64,000 nt of DNA from Haladaptatus pallidirubidus (GTDB lineage: Archaea > Halobacteriota > Halobacteria > Halobacteriales > Haladaptataceae). The notes under the pieces are model-generated. The model did no database searches and was not told the DNA's origin. It saw only the letters and a program-made list of their open reading frames with translations. The DNA is taken from assembly GCF_020700235.1 (NCBI RefSeq), contig NZ_CP085301.1, positions 3,100,001 through 3,164,000 on the forward strand. The letters run 5' to 3'. A program made the position numbers and the translations under genes. Of this stretch, positions 54,561 through 64,000 are shown piece after piece. Numbering within the stretch: the first letter of the stretch is position 1; every line of letters begins with the position of its first letter.

Positions 54561-55097
54561 TCAGGCGGCGGAAGAGGGTAGTTCGTCAGTTCGGGAAACG
54601 AGGACGAGGCGCTTTCCGCGCCGTTCGACCAGCGATAGCACGATTTCCGTTTCTCCCGTACTTCGAACGACGAGCGGAATTCGGTCGGATTCGAGAATCC
54701 TGCCGTGGCCGTCTTTCTGCTCACTTCTTCGGGCGACGCGGAGGTCGAACGGGACGTGCCGAACGTGGATTTCGCCACCGACGCGATAGGCGAGTACGTC
54801 GCCGCTGGCGTCGGTTCCGTGTTCCGAACCCGGAAGGCCGCCGATAGCGATGAACGCTATTCCGACACCGCTCGCGGATTCGGCAGGAAGCGAGAGCGTA
54901 ATCGCTCTTCGGGCACCGGGGTGGGCCATCGAAACCGCGTTTTCCTCCGAGAGGTCGATAAGGGCGTTTTCGACGGTTGCCAGTTCACCGTCGGCGTGGT
55001 GTTCCGCGCGGGTCGTTCGAGCGTCCTCGATGGCGGGATAGGAGAGGCTACAGAGGGCGACGGCGAGAATCACGGCGAGAACGACGCGAACGCTCAC
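54561..55097 (-). CDS. Anchored protein of the pilus-like locus (DUF7311-like)
   Basis: 178 residues. N-terminal hydrophobic helix MSVRVVLAVILAVALCSLSY, followed by an external domain (AEHHADGELATVENALIDLS, beta-rich to the end). No known function. The start overlaps the previous gene's stop by four bases. Confidence 0.75.
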   Translation of the reverse strand: MSVRVVLAVILAVALCSLSYPAIEDARTTRAEHHADGELATVENALIDLSEENAVSMAHPGARRAITLSLPAESASGVGIAFIAIGGLPGSEHGTDASGDVLAYRVGGEIHVRHVPFDLRVARRSEQKDGHGRILESDRIPLVVRSTGETEIVLSLVERRGKRLVLVSRTDELPSSAA

Positions 55098-55582
55098 AGC
55101 ATCCCGCGGAGTCGTGCGAAGATGGAGCCAGACTCCGATTCCGCCTCGAATTTTCCTGCCGAAAGCTGACTTTTCGTCGGGAGTTCAGGGGAGCGTTTGG
55201 AAGGGGGATCGTTCCGAGATTTCGTCGTTTCTCGGTGCGTTGGTCGATGATCGGACGGTTTACACCGATTGGACTTCGCTTCGGTCTTCGCGAGCGCAGC
55301 GTCCGCCCGTCGTTCGACATCCGCGTTGACGGCGCGGATGTTGCCGACGTAACCGCGAAGTGCTTGGACGGCGGCGTCGAGTTCGTCTAGTCGCGGTTCG
55401 ACGTCGTCCGCTCTCGATTCGAGTTCATCGACGCGCGCGGTTAGTTCGGGTGCTGTCATCGAAGTTACTACTGGACAATCGTCCGCCTCCGAATCCTCGT
55501 GCGTGACGGGATTTCCGTTCCTATCGATTAACGCGCGTTCGACGGTGCGAAGGCGGTTGTCGAGTGTTTCGAAATCCGACAT
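55094..55582 (-). CDS. Coiled-coil protein opening the pilus-like locus (DUF7310-like)
   Basis: 162 residues: MSDFETLDNRLRTVERALID and ELTARVDELESRADDVEPRL, DELDAAVQALRGYVGNIRAV are heptad-rich coiled coil. The C-terminus is basic/Ser-rich with a possible short helix. No membrane helix. First gene of the run; the start faces the cetZ promoter. Confidence 0.75.
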   Translation of the reverse strand: MSDFETLDNRLRTVERALIDRNGNPVTHEDSEADDCPVVTSMTAPELTARVDELESRADDVEPRLDELDAAVQALRGYVGNIRAVNADVERRADAALAKTEAKSNRCKPSDHRPTHRETTKSRNDPPSKRSPELPTKSQLSAGKFEAESESGSIFARLRGML

Positions 55583-55667
55583 GGTCGCAGTTGGTTTCGC
55601 TTATCTACTTAAAATTGATGTGATCGATGACAGAAAATTCATTACGGGTGAACGGGTGGGCTTTGGC

Positions 55668-56744
55668 ATGAAAGTCGTCCTGATTGGTATCGGTCAAGCC
55701 GGGGGGAAACTGACACAGAAACTCGTCGAGTTCGACGCGAACATGAATTTCAATGCGATAAAGGGTGCGTTGGCGGTCAACTCCGCGAGAACGGATTTAC
55801 AGTCCCTCGACCTCGATACGGTTCTCGTTGGTCAGGAACGGGTGAAAGGCCACGGCGTCGGCGGGGACAACGAACTCGGAGCGGAAGTGATGCAGAGCGA
55901 TGCAGGCGAGGTCATGAGTGCACTCGACGGACGCATTACAGCGGAAGGCGAAGCCATCTTCGTCGTCGCGGGACTCGGCGGCGGAACCGGTAGCGGCGGC
56001 GCGCCGGTGCTGGTCCACGAACTCCAACGAATCTACGAAATGCCCGTCTACGCGCTCGGCGTCCTCCCCGGTCGCGGCGAAGGGTCGATGTATCAGGCGA
56101 ACGCGGGGCGGTCGCTGAAAACCGTCGTGCGAGAGGCGGACGCGACGCTCCTCATCGATAACGACGCGTGGCACGAAACCGGCCAGAGCGTCGGTGAAGC
56201 GTTCGACGCCATTAACCAGCAAATCGCCCAACGCGTAGGTATTCTGCTGGCCTCGGGCGAAGCGATCGAAGGTGTCGGCGAGAGCGTGGTCGATTCGAGC
56301 GAAGTCATCAACACGCTCCGCGCGGGCGACATCGCGGCCCTCGGTTACGCCAGCGCGGGAGCGAGCGAGGAGAGCGGCGAGAATATCAACACCGTGACGA
56401 GTAACACGCGGCAGGCGATTTTGAGTAACCTGAGCGTCCCAAAAGCGACAGACGCGGATTCCGCGCTTCTCGTCGTTGCGGGGGACGCAGACCGGATTCC
56501 GCGGAAAGGCGTCGAAAAGGCACGCAAATGGCTCGAGGGAGAAACGGGTAGCCTGCAAGTTCGCGGCGGCGACTTCCCGCTGGACAGCGACCGACTGGCC
56601 TCACTCATCCTCCTCGGTGGCGTCGAGCGCTCGCCGCGCATGAAGGAGTTTATGGAGCGAGCGAAGGAGGCGAATCAGCAGGAAGAACGGAACGAAGACC
56701 CCGCGGAGATGTTCCAGAACGACGAACTGGACAATCTGTTCTGA
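55668..56744 (+). CDS. CetZ-family tubulin-like protein
   Basis: 358 residues. MKVVLIGIGQAGGKLTQKLV, VKGHGVGGDNELGAEVM and GLGGGTGSGGAPVL are the GTP-site motifs of CetZ (not FtsZ). C-terminal tail is acidic and ends NDELDNLF. CetZ proteins control cell shape and motility. ATG 55668 is used; upstream in-frame residues overlap the divergent pilus gene. It differs from CetZ1 in many positions, so I give no number. Confidence 0.9.
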   Translation: MKVVLIGIGQAGGKLTQKLVEFDANMNFNAIKGALAVNSARTDLQSLDLDTVLVGQERVKGHGVGGDNELGAEVMQSDAGEVMSALDGRITAEGEAIFVVAGLGGGTGSGGAPVLVHELQRIYEMPVYALGVLPGRGEGSMYQANAGRSLKTVVREADATLLIDNDAWHETGQSVGEAFDAINQQIAQRVGILLASGEAIEGVGESVVDSSEVINTLRAGDIAALGYASAGASEESGENINTVTSNTRQAILSNLSVPKATDADSALLVVAGDADRIPRKGVEKARKWLEGETGSLQVRGGDFPLDSDRLASLILLGGVERSPRMKEFMERAKEANQQEERNEDPAEMFQNDELDNLF

Positions 56745-56755
56745 GCGGATTTGAA

Positions 56756-57922
<1,167 letters not shown>

Positions 57923-58067
57923 GGTTTCGACCGTTGCTTTCCCGGCGCAAGTAGTTTTGCAGACCCATCGCGGTTTGCCGGATTGTGCCGAGATTTCGAA
58001 CTCAGCTCGGAACCGAAATCGGCCACGGACGGGAACCTATTAGGTCGCTCCGAATTCAGTTTCCGAC

Positions 58068-58964
58068 ATGGTATCCGAACTCTTTGATGGGGAACGCTGG
58101 GAGGAAATCACGGACTTCGATTTCCGCGACATCACCTACCACAAGACGAAAGACGGGAAAACGGTTCGAATCGCCTTCGACCGCCCCGACGTGCGAAACG
58201 CCTTCCGACCCGGCACGGTGGACGAACTGTATCGCGCGCTCGACCACGCGAAACGCCAGACTGACGTCGGCTGTGTCCTCCTGACTGGCAACGGGCCGTC
58301 CTCGAAAGACGGCGGGTGGGCGTTCTGTTCCGGCGGCGACCAGCGCGTTCGCGGCGGCGCAGGCTACGAGTATCAGGGTGAAGATGAGGAGAGCGAGGCC
58401 GCATCCGAGGCTGGCCGACTCCACATCCTCGAAGTACAGCGCCTCATTCGCCACATCCCGAAGCCGGTCATCTGCGTGGTTCCGGGATGGGCCGTCGGCG
58501 GCGGCCACAGCCTCCACGTCGTCTGCGATATGACGCTCGCCTCCGAGGAACACGCGAAGTTCCTCCAGACCGACCCCGACGTGGCGAGTTTCGACGGTGG
58601 GTTCGGGTCGGCCTACCTCGCCAAGCAGGTCGGCCAGAAGAAAGCCCGCGAAATCTTCTTCCTCGGGAAGACCTACTCCGCCGAGGAAGCGGCAGAGATG
58701 GGCATGGTGAACGAATCGGTTCCCCACGAGGAACTGGAGGACGTGGCCTTGGAGTGGGCCGAAGCAATCAACTCGAAGAGTCCGACCGCGATGCGGATGT
58801 TAAAGTACGCATTCAACATGACCGACGACGGCATGGTCGGTCAGCAGGTGTTCGCGGGTGAAGCTACTCGACTCGGGTACATGACCGACGAAGCCCAAGA
58901 AGGGCGGGACGCGTTTGTGGAAAAGCGCGACCCGGACTTCTCGGACTATCCGTGGCATTACTAA
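58068..58964 (+). CDS. menB: 1,4-dihydroxy-2-naphthoyl-CoA synthase
   Basis: 298 residues, crotonase fold. Family-specific parts: AFDRPDVRNAFRPGTVDELY, SSKDGGWAFCSGGDQRVRGG, RHIPKPVICVVPGWAVGGGH and SFDGGFGSAYLAKQVGQKKA with the catalytic Asp in TDPDVASFDGG. Closes the naphthoquinone ring of menaquinone. Ends SDYPWHY as usual. The other men genes follow after an epsilon subunit gene. Confidence 0.95.
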   Translation: MVSELFDGERWEEITDFDFRDITYHKTKDGKTVRIAFDRPDVRNAFRPGTVDELYRALDHAKRQTDVGCVLLTGNGPSSKDGGWAFCSGGDQRVRGGAGYEYQGEDEESEAASEAGRLHILEVQRLIRHIPKPVICVVPGWAVGGGHSLHVVCDMTLASEEHAKFLQTDPDVASFDGGFGSAYLAKQVGQKKAREIFFLGKTYSAEEAAEMGMVNESVPHEELEDVALEWAEAINSKSPTAMRMLKYAFNMTDDGMVGQQVFAGEATRLGYMTDEAQEGRDAFVEKRDPDFSDYPWHY

Positions 58965-59011
58965 GCACCTTTTTCTGCGGTCGCGCGGCTTCGTCGCGCT
59001 CTCTGGAAAAA

Positions 59012-59088
59012 TCTGGACCAAAAGCACTCCTCTTTCCCTGCGGTCAGTCGTCGGCCCGCTCGTTCGTCGCGGTGCTCCTCGCTCGCGG
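59012..59088 (-). repeat. Dispersed repeat family B, copy 2
   Basis: Reverse complement of the unit at 7871-7950: ccgcgagcgaggagcaccgc, gacgaacgagcgggccgacg and gaggagtgcttttggtcc in order. Located in the 555-base gap after menB. The two copies are in opposite orientations. Confidence 0.6.
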
Positions 59089-59229
59089 AGAGAATCTGGC
59101 CGCTAGCGGTTGTGTGGCTCGGCTATGAGGCAGCGGTTGGTTTCTGTGCGATGTACACCCGACTCACGGTTTACTGAACAGGATATTGCCGACAATAGTG
59201 AGAAAATAGTCTGTCGAGAACTGCTTCGC

Positions 59230-59404
59230 TTTAAGTAATTCTCGCGATAAGGTTGAGATACGAACGGAAGACGGGTCGTATTCTGACCCGACGCATTGAC
59301 TTCTCGGAGCGACTGCGCTGACTCCCTTGGAACACGGTCAGTCACGCAAGCCAACCGGTCAGTGTTTAAGTGCTTCTCGTGATAAGATGAAGATACGGAC
59401 GGAA
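59230..59404. repeat. Direct repeat pair, 40-base units 135 bases apart
   Basis: Units at 59230-59269 and 59365-59404 both read tttaagt..ttctcg.gataag followed by gatacg.acggaa. The tttaag at each left edge is TATA-like, so they may be duplicated promoter or operator elements for the gene at 59520. Confidence 0.5.
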
Positions 59405-59519
59405 AGCGGCGGCGAATTCTACCAAAAATAACACAGCCACCAGCGATAGCTGTCGTCGCACTGGTAGTATCCTTCCACAAACCAACCTTTGAACTATCTC
59501 GCCCGAGTAGACGGGTGTG

Positions 59520-60278
59520 ATGCACCGAGGCGACGGCGATGCGCATTCGGCCCGCTGGCAGTGGGAATCGGAAGCGGACGCCGAGCAAACCGACCGAGAA
59601 GCGCTCGAATTGAGTCAACTGCCGGGGGATGGTGCGGTTCGGCGGGCAGACCTCCAGCGCGACCAGTCGGTTCGGAAGTGGGGGCCAGTCACGCCCAGCG
59701 CGACGGTTATCGGGCGCGCGAAATCGCCGGAGGACGATTTGAGCGACAGCATCCGCCGACTGCACGAGGAACGCCATTCCGCGATGGCTGGCCACAGCAG
59801 TCGGATGCACCACCTCGACAAACTGCGGGTGAGTCACGCCCTTTGCAACGACCTTTCTTTGACGCCGTGGCAACGCGACTGCGTCCTCGGCGTCATGTCG
59901 GAACTCGACCTGACCGCCTTCGGAAGCCAACGGGCAATCCCGAAGGTCGCGCTGGTCGTCATCCGCCACATCGTTGACCGGGAGCGCGAACTCCACCTCG
60001 GTCTGGACGACACGGAGTGGATTCGCGGACTGCCGCCGGAGCGAATGACAGACTTGTACGACCAGTTCGAGTCGCTCACGGACGAAGAGCGGTTTACGAA
60101 CCTCGCCGAAAAACACGGACTCGACGTCACGAGTCTGAACCGCCTCCGGCGCGTGCTTCGGGAGCAGTTGGACCAACACGGATTGGAGTACGCGGTTCAC
60201 GGGCGGAATCCGCACCGCGACCCGAATCTACCCAGTCTCACGAGTCGGTGGAAAAGCAGCGCGGAGGCGGGGGACTAA
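59520..60278 (+). CDS. Haloarchaeal DNA-directed RNA polymerase epsilon subunit
   Basis: 252 residues, highly charged. Middle blocks WGPVTPSATVIGRAKSPEDD, LRVSHALCNDLSLTPWQRD, GVMSELDLTAFGSQRAIPKV and VALVVIRHIVDRERELHLGL are what I remember of the haloarchaea-specific epsilon protein that co-purifies with RNA polymerase. The role is unknown. ATG 59520 (GTG 59517 directly before). It separates menB from menA, which is conserved in haloarchaea as far as I recall. Confidence 0.7.
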   Translation: MHRGDGDAHSARWQWESEADAEQTDREALELSQLPGDGAVRRADLQRDQSVRKWGPVTPSATVIGRAKSPEDDLSDSIRRLHEERHSAMAGHSSRMHHLDKLRVSHALCNDLSLTPWQRDCVLGVMSELDLTAFGSQRAIPKVALVVIRHIVDRERELHLGLDDTEWIRGLPPERMTDLYDQFESLTDEERFTNLAEKHGLDVTSLNRLRRVLREQLDQHGLEYAVHGRNPHRDPNLPSLTSRWKSSAEAGD

Positions 60279-60482
60279 GCAGAGCCGAAGCAGCAAAAGC
60301 AGGCGCTATGGAGCGTAATTCACCGCGTAGAATCCGAACCAATCCGCCTCGTATCTACTCCGTATCGCGAGAACTACGTAAATGGACTGCGGGTCGGTTG
60401 GGTCGGTACCGTGACAAAATAATTCACCCGGTTTCGTGAAAACCGTAGACGCTATACTCCACTCGCTAGAACAGTCGTAGCA

Positions 60483-61424
60483 ATGAACGATACGGCGACC
60501 GAGGTCTCTCGCACGAAGGCGTGGCTCATGGCGGCCAGACCGCACACCCTCCCCGCCGCCGCCGCGCCGATTTTCGTCGGCGTTGGACTCGCCGTCCACG
60601 AGGGACTGTTCGCCCCGCTTCCCGCGCTCGCCGCCTTCGTCGGCGCGGCGCTCATCCAAATCGGCACCAACTTCGCGAACGACTACTACGACGCGATAAA
60701 GGGCGTCGATACCGACGAACGAAAGGGATTCACGCGGGTCACCCAATCTGGCCTCATCGCACCCGACGAAGTCAAGCGCGCGATGTACGGCACGTTCCTG
60801 CTCGCCATCCTCGTCGGCGCGTATCTGGTGTACATCGGCGGGCTTCCGATACTCATCGTCGGACTCGCCAGCGTCGTCAGCGGAATCGCCTACGCGGGCG
60901 GGCCGTTCCCGCTCGGTTCGAACGGCCTAGGCGACCTGTTCGTCTTCGTCTTCTTCGGCGTCGTCGCCGTGATGGGGACGTTTTACGTGCAAGCCGCCGC
61001 AGTACTCGCCCCACCCTTCGCGCTGGGGATTCCCGAGGGAACCGTCACGTGGCAGGCGTTTTTGGCGAGCCTCCCGGTCGCGGCCATCTCCACGAACATC
61101 CTCGTCGTGAACAACGTCCGCGACTTGGAAACCGACAAAAAAGCGGGCAAGAAGACGCTCGCGGTGCTCATCGGCTACTCCGCTAGCCGCGCCGAGTTCG
61201 TCGGCATGCTTGCGCTCTCGTATCTCGTCCCCGTCTACTTCTGGACGAGTAGCGAGTTCGGCCTTGCCGTGCTTTTGCCCCTGCTGACCGGTCCCTACGC
61301 CGTGATGGTCGCCCGAACCCTCCTGACGGAAACGTCGGGCGAGGCGCTCAATCCCGCGCTCGAACAGACGGGAAAACTGCTGGCCGTCCACTCGGCCCTG
61401 TTCGCCCTCGGAATGGTGCTCTAA
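60483..61424 (+). CDS. menA: 1,4-dihydroxy-2-naphthoate polyprenyltransferase
   Basis: 313 residues with nine membrane helices, UbiA superfamily. Prenyl-diphosphate sites: NFANDYYDAIKGVDTDERKG and VNNVRDLETDKKAGKKTLAV. Adds the isoprenoid chain to dihydroxynaphthoate. menC starts directly after its stop (61425). Confidence 0.93.
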   Translation: MNDTATEVSRTKAWLMAARPHTLPAAAAPIFVGVGLAVHEGLFAPLPALAAFVGAALIQIGTNFANDYYDAIKGVDTDERKGFTRVTQSGLIAPDEVKRAMYGTFLLAILVGAYLVYIGGLPILIVGLASVVSGIAYAGGPFPLGSNGLGDLFVFVFFGVVAVMGTFYVQAAAVLAPPFALGIPEGTVTWQAFLASLPVAAISTNILVVNNVRDLETDKKAGKKTLAVLIGYSASRAEFVGMLALSYLVPVYFWTSSEFGLAVLLPLLTGPYAVMVARTLLTETSGEALNPALEQTGKLLAVHSALFALGMVL

Positions 61425-62468
61425 ATGAGGATCGAAACGCGAGAATTTTCGCTTCCGCTGGAATCGCCCCTTGAAACGGCGCACGGCACAATCGAGCATC
61501 GGAAGGGTATCCTCGTTCGAATCGAGGACGGCGACTTCGTCGGGATCGGTGAGGCGGCGCCGCTTCCGGGATGGACCGAATCGCTCCCGGCTTGCCGTGC
61601 CGCACTTGCCGACATTGAGTCTCCTGAAAATTCACTTTCCGACCTCGAAGACGCACTGACCACGCTCAAATCGACGCCTGCGGCTCGACACGGGCTCTCA
61701 CTCGCTCTCGCGGACATTCGAGCGAAGCGCGACGGCGTACCGCTCTACCGACACCTCGGCGGCCCGGAATACGTTGAGGTGATTCCGGCCAATGCAACCG
61801 TCGGCGACTGCTCGCCCGCCGAAACCGTCGATGCCGTCGCGGATGCGGTTTCCGCCGGGTTCGAGTGCGTGAAAGTGAAAATCGGGGCGCGTTCGGTCAC
61901 CGACGACGTGGCGCGACTCAGAGCCGTCCGCGATGCCGTCGGTTCCGACGTCGAACTCAGAGTCGACGTCAACGGCGGATGGTCACGCGCACAGGCACGC
62001 GAAGCGTTCCACAAACTCGACCCGCTCCGAATCGCCTACGTCGAACAACCGGTACCGGGAGACGACATCGACGGCCTCGCCGACCTCCGCTGTCGGTCGA
62101 TTCGCGTCGCGGCGGACGAGTCGATAGCCGAAGCGTCGGTCGATGCAGTACTCGACGCCGGGGCCGTCGACGTTCTCATCTGCAAACCGATGGTGCTGGG
62201 TGGCCCGGACAAGGCCGTCGAAGTCGCCGAGCGCGCCCGCGATGTTGGCGTCTCGCCGGTCGTGACGACCACCATCGACGGCGTGGTGGCCCGAACCGCC
62301 GCGATTCACGCTGCAGCGGCGATTCCTGACCGATCCGCAAGCGGACTCGCAACCGGGGCGATGCTCGCCCGTGACCTCGGTCCCGACCGCACTCGACTTG
62401 TGGACGGGTCGGTCAGCGTTCCGCAGAACGCGGGAAACGGCGTTGCGGACACGTGGGGGCACCGATGA
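61425..62468 (+). CDS. menC: o-Succinylbenzoate synthase
   Basis: 347 residues, enolase superfamily. FECVKVKIGARSVTDDVARL (KXK base), LRVDVNGGWSRAQAREAFHK, YVEQPVPGDDI and VAADESIAEASVDAVL provide the Asp/Glu/Asp metal ligands; a second Lys is in VLICKPMVLGG. Dehydrates SHCHC. Its stop overlaps the menE start (ATGA). Start directly abuts menA stop. Confidence 0.93.
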   Translation: MRIETREFSLPLESPLETAHGTIEHRKGILVRIEDGDFVGIGEAAPLPGWTESLPACRAALADIESPENSLSDLEDALTTLKSTPAARHGLSLALADIRAKRDGVPLYRHLGGPEYVEVIPANATVGDCSPAETVDAVADAVSAGFECVKVKIGARSVTDDVARLRAVRDAVGSDVELRVDVNGGWSRAQAREAFHKLDPLRIAYVEQPVPGDDIDGLADLRCRSIRVAADESIAEASVDAVLDAGAVDVLICKPMVLGGPDKAVEVAERARDVGVSPVVTTTIDGVVARTAAIHAAAAIPDRSASGLATGAMLARDLGPDRTRLVDGSVSVPQNAGNGVADTWGHR

Positions 62469-63976
62469 ACCTCCAAAATACGATGGATTGGCTCGCACAC
62501 CGCGCCGCGGTATCGCCGGAGGCGACCGCACTTATCGAAGCCGAAGACGGCGAAAAATGGACGTACGCCGACCTCGATTCGGCGGTGGAAGAAACCGCCG
62601 GACGACTCGCCGGACTCGGCCTCCGCGCGGGCGACCATCTCGGCGTCCTGATGGAAACGCGGATGGCGTCGGTTCGGCTCGTTCACGCCGCGATGCGACT
62701 CGGCTGCGTGCTGGTTCCGCTGAACGTTCGCCTCGCGAAACCCGAGCTTCGCCGACAGGCCAGTCACACGGACCTGTCGGCACTCGTCTGCGAGGCCGAA
62801 ACGGAATCGATGGCCCGCGAAATTCCCGGAGACGTTCCGGTTGCTTCGGTCGATCCCTCCCCGAAAACGACGCTCATCGAGTGCGAACGAGTCGAATTCG
62901 TTCCCAAACAGTGGTCACACGACGACCCGCAGGTGATGCTGTTTACGTCGGGAACGACCGGCAATCCGAAGGCGGTCGTCCTCACGATGGGAAACCTGTT
63001 CGCCAGCGCGACCGCTTCCGCGTTTCGGCTGGGCGTCCTTCCCGGCGACCGGTGGCACCTTTGCCTTTCGACGTACCACATGGGCGGACTCGCGCCGCTC
63101 CTGCGCTCCGCACTGTACGGAGCCGCCGTGGTGGTTCAGACGGGTACCGGATTCGACCCCGAGGAGACGCTGGAAAACGTTCGAAAACACGACGCAACCG
63201 GAATATCGCTCGTTCCGACGATGCTCCGTCGGATGTTCGATTCGGAGGCCCCCGAACATTCCGCCGGTTCGTCCCGGCTAGATACCCTCCGGTTCGTTCT
63301 GCTCGGTGGTGCGCCCGCTCGCGACGAACTGATTCGCGAGTGTGAAGCACGGAACGTTCCGGTCTGCCCGACCTACGGAATGACCGAAACCGCGTCGCAA
63401 ATCGCCACCGCTCGACCCGCGGAGGCGTTCGCCCATCTCGGAACGGTCGGGCGACCCCTCATGTTCGCCGAAATTACGGTTCTCGATGAGAACGGGGCAC
63501 CGGTTTCTCGCGGCACGGCGGGCGAACTCGTCGTTTCCGGGCCGACCGTGATGGCGGGCTACTACGGCAATCCTGACGCGACGAAAGAGGCTTTCGGTGA
63601 ACACGGCCTGCACACCGGCGACGTGGGCTACCGCGACGAAGGTGGTCGAATTTGGGTACTGAACCGACGCTCCGACCGAATCGTCACCGGCGGGGAGAAC
63701 GTTCATCCCGGTGAGGTCGTAGCCGTACTCCGCGACCATCCCGCGGTTCGGGAGGTCGCAGTAGTCGGCGTCGAAGACGCCGAGTGGGGTGAACGAGTCG
63801 GTGCGCTGGTCGTTCCTGTCGGTGGAGAAACGGTATCTTTCGAATCCGTTCGGGAGTTCTGCGACGGTCGCCTCGCCGGGTACAAACACCCTAAACTGCT
63901 CGAAACGACCGACGAACTGCCGCGAACCGCCTCTGGAACGATCGACCGCGACGCAGTTCGCAAGCGGCTCCGTTAG
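62465..63976 (+). CDS. menE: o-Succinylbenzoate--CoA ligase
   Basis: 503 residues, ANL adenylate-forming family. P-loop VMLFTSGTTGNPKAVVL, VCPTYGMTETASQIA, GELVVSGPTVMAGYYG, HTGDVGYRDEGGRIW and a C-terminal Lys in GTIDRDAVRKRL. Context identifies it as MenE. ATG 62465 overlaps the menC stop by four bases; the ORF beginning 12 bases upstream is not preferred. Its stop is 24 bases before the window edge. Confidence 0.92.
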   Translation: MNLQNTMDWLAHRAAVSPEATALIEAEDGEKWTYADLDSAVEETAGRLAGLGLRAGDHLGVLMETRMASVRLVHAAMRLGCVLVPLNVRLAKPELRRQASHTDLSALVCEAETESMAREIPGDVPVASVDPSPKTTLIECERVEFVPKQWSHDDPQVMLFTSGTTGNPKAVVLTMGNLFASATASAFRLGVLPGDRWHLCLSTYHMGGLAPLLRSALYGAAVVVQTGTGFDPEETLENVRKHDATGISLVPTMLRRMFDSEAPEHSAGSSRLDTLRFVLLGGAPARDELIRECEARNVPVCPTYGMTETASQIATARPAEAFAHLGTVGRPLMFAEITVLDENGAPVSRGTAGELVVSGPTVMAGYYGNPDATKEAFGEHGLHTGDVGYRDEGGRIWVLNRRSDRIVTGGENVHPGEVVAVLRDHPAVREVAVVGVEDAEWGERVGALVVPVGGETVSFESVREFCDGRLAGYKHPKLLETTDELPRTASGTIDRDAVRKRLR

Positions 63977-64000
63977 GACTCCCGAACCTGTAAATTGACC

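Noticed and set aside
59103..60215. Minus-strand frame of 370 residues
   Set aside because: Antisense to the RNA polymerase epsilon gene and crosses the repeat region; basic composition.

Overview
The window is chromosomal DNA from a halophilic archaeon (class Halobacteria). Predicted proteins are strongly acidic, many genes look leaderless with an AT-rich TATA element 25-30 bases before the start codon, and the gene set is typical of haloarchaea: FtsZ1, CetZ, SecE-Spt5, LonB, thermosome, RNA polymerase epsilon, D-aminoacyl-tRNA deacylase DtdA, a TRAM protein and many haloarchaea-only proteins of unknown function. The pab/ftsZ1/secE/spt5 neighbourhood resembles gene order I remember from Haloferax, but I cannot name the genus. 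There is no rRNA, tRNA, CRISPR array or intact transposase that I can see.

Layout. 1-5.6 kb: end of a glycosyltransferase, a small acidic protein, a Nudix hydrolase, a conserved protein, then a creatininase-like amidohydrolase translationally coupled to an FAD oxidoreductase, and on the minus strand a zinc-ribbon peptide coupled to an Hsp20 protein. 5.9-14.3 kb: radical SAM-HhH fusion, TRAM protein, a metallo-beta-lactamase/YkgJ pair, a winged-helix regulator divergent from an F420-type flavin enzyme, a methyltransferase, a family 2 glycosyltransferase and an amidohydrolase-fold protein lacking key ligands. 14.4-29.6 kb: thermosome, small membrane proteins, an APC permease, the coupled nadM - SAM hydrolase - TRIC-like channel operon, LonB, a CAAX-type protease, secE-spt5, ftsZ1, dtdA and two cation exchangers. 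29.7-35.3 kb: aroE, an HhH protein and the pabB-pabA-pabC folate set (p-aminobenzoate from chorismate), then a Rieske protein.

36-41 kb: an HTH-10 type sensor regulator with a degenerate receiver domain, a 5'-nucleotidase gene of foreign codon style bracketed by inverted degenerate IS-like ends, a sugar nucleotidyltransferase and a small frameshifted gene. 41.4-55.6 kb: a long co-directional minus-strand run. Read 5' to 3' it starts with a nine-gene type IV pilus-like secretion locus (coiled-coil protein, membrane-anchored protein, PilB/TadA-type ATPase, TadC/PilC-type membrane protein, four anchored or pseudopilin-like proteins including one of 1,061 residues, and a small soluble protein), followed by an epimerase-like SDR, a DHH phosphoesterase, a DUF373 membrane protein and diphthine-ammonia ligase. 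A CetZ tubulin is divergent from the pilus locus. 56.8-64 kb: an aminotransferase and the menaquinone genes menB, menA, menC and menE with the RNA polymerase epsilon gene between menB and menA.

The least explained material lies between genes: (i) a dispersed inverted-repeat family with four copies at 1.7-2.1, 5.7-5.8, 32.9-33.2 and 35.4 kb; (ii) a second 80-base repeat in opposite orientations at 7.9 and 59.0 kb, the first next to a perfect 15-bp hairpin; (iii) short tandem repeats at 7.75, 13.25, 13.45 and 59.2-59.4 kb; and (iv) the IS-end-bracketed segment 38.07-39.73 kb. Family names and DUF numbers are from memory of protein families, not from a search.
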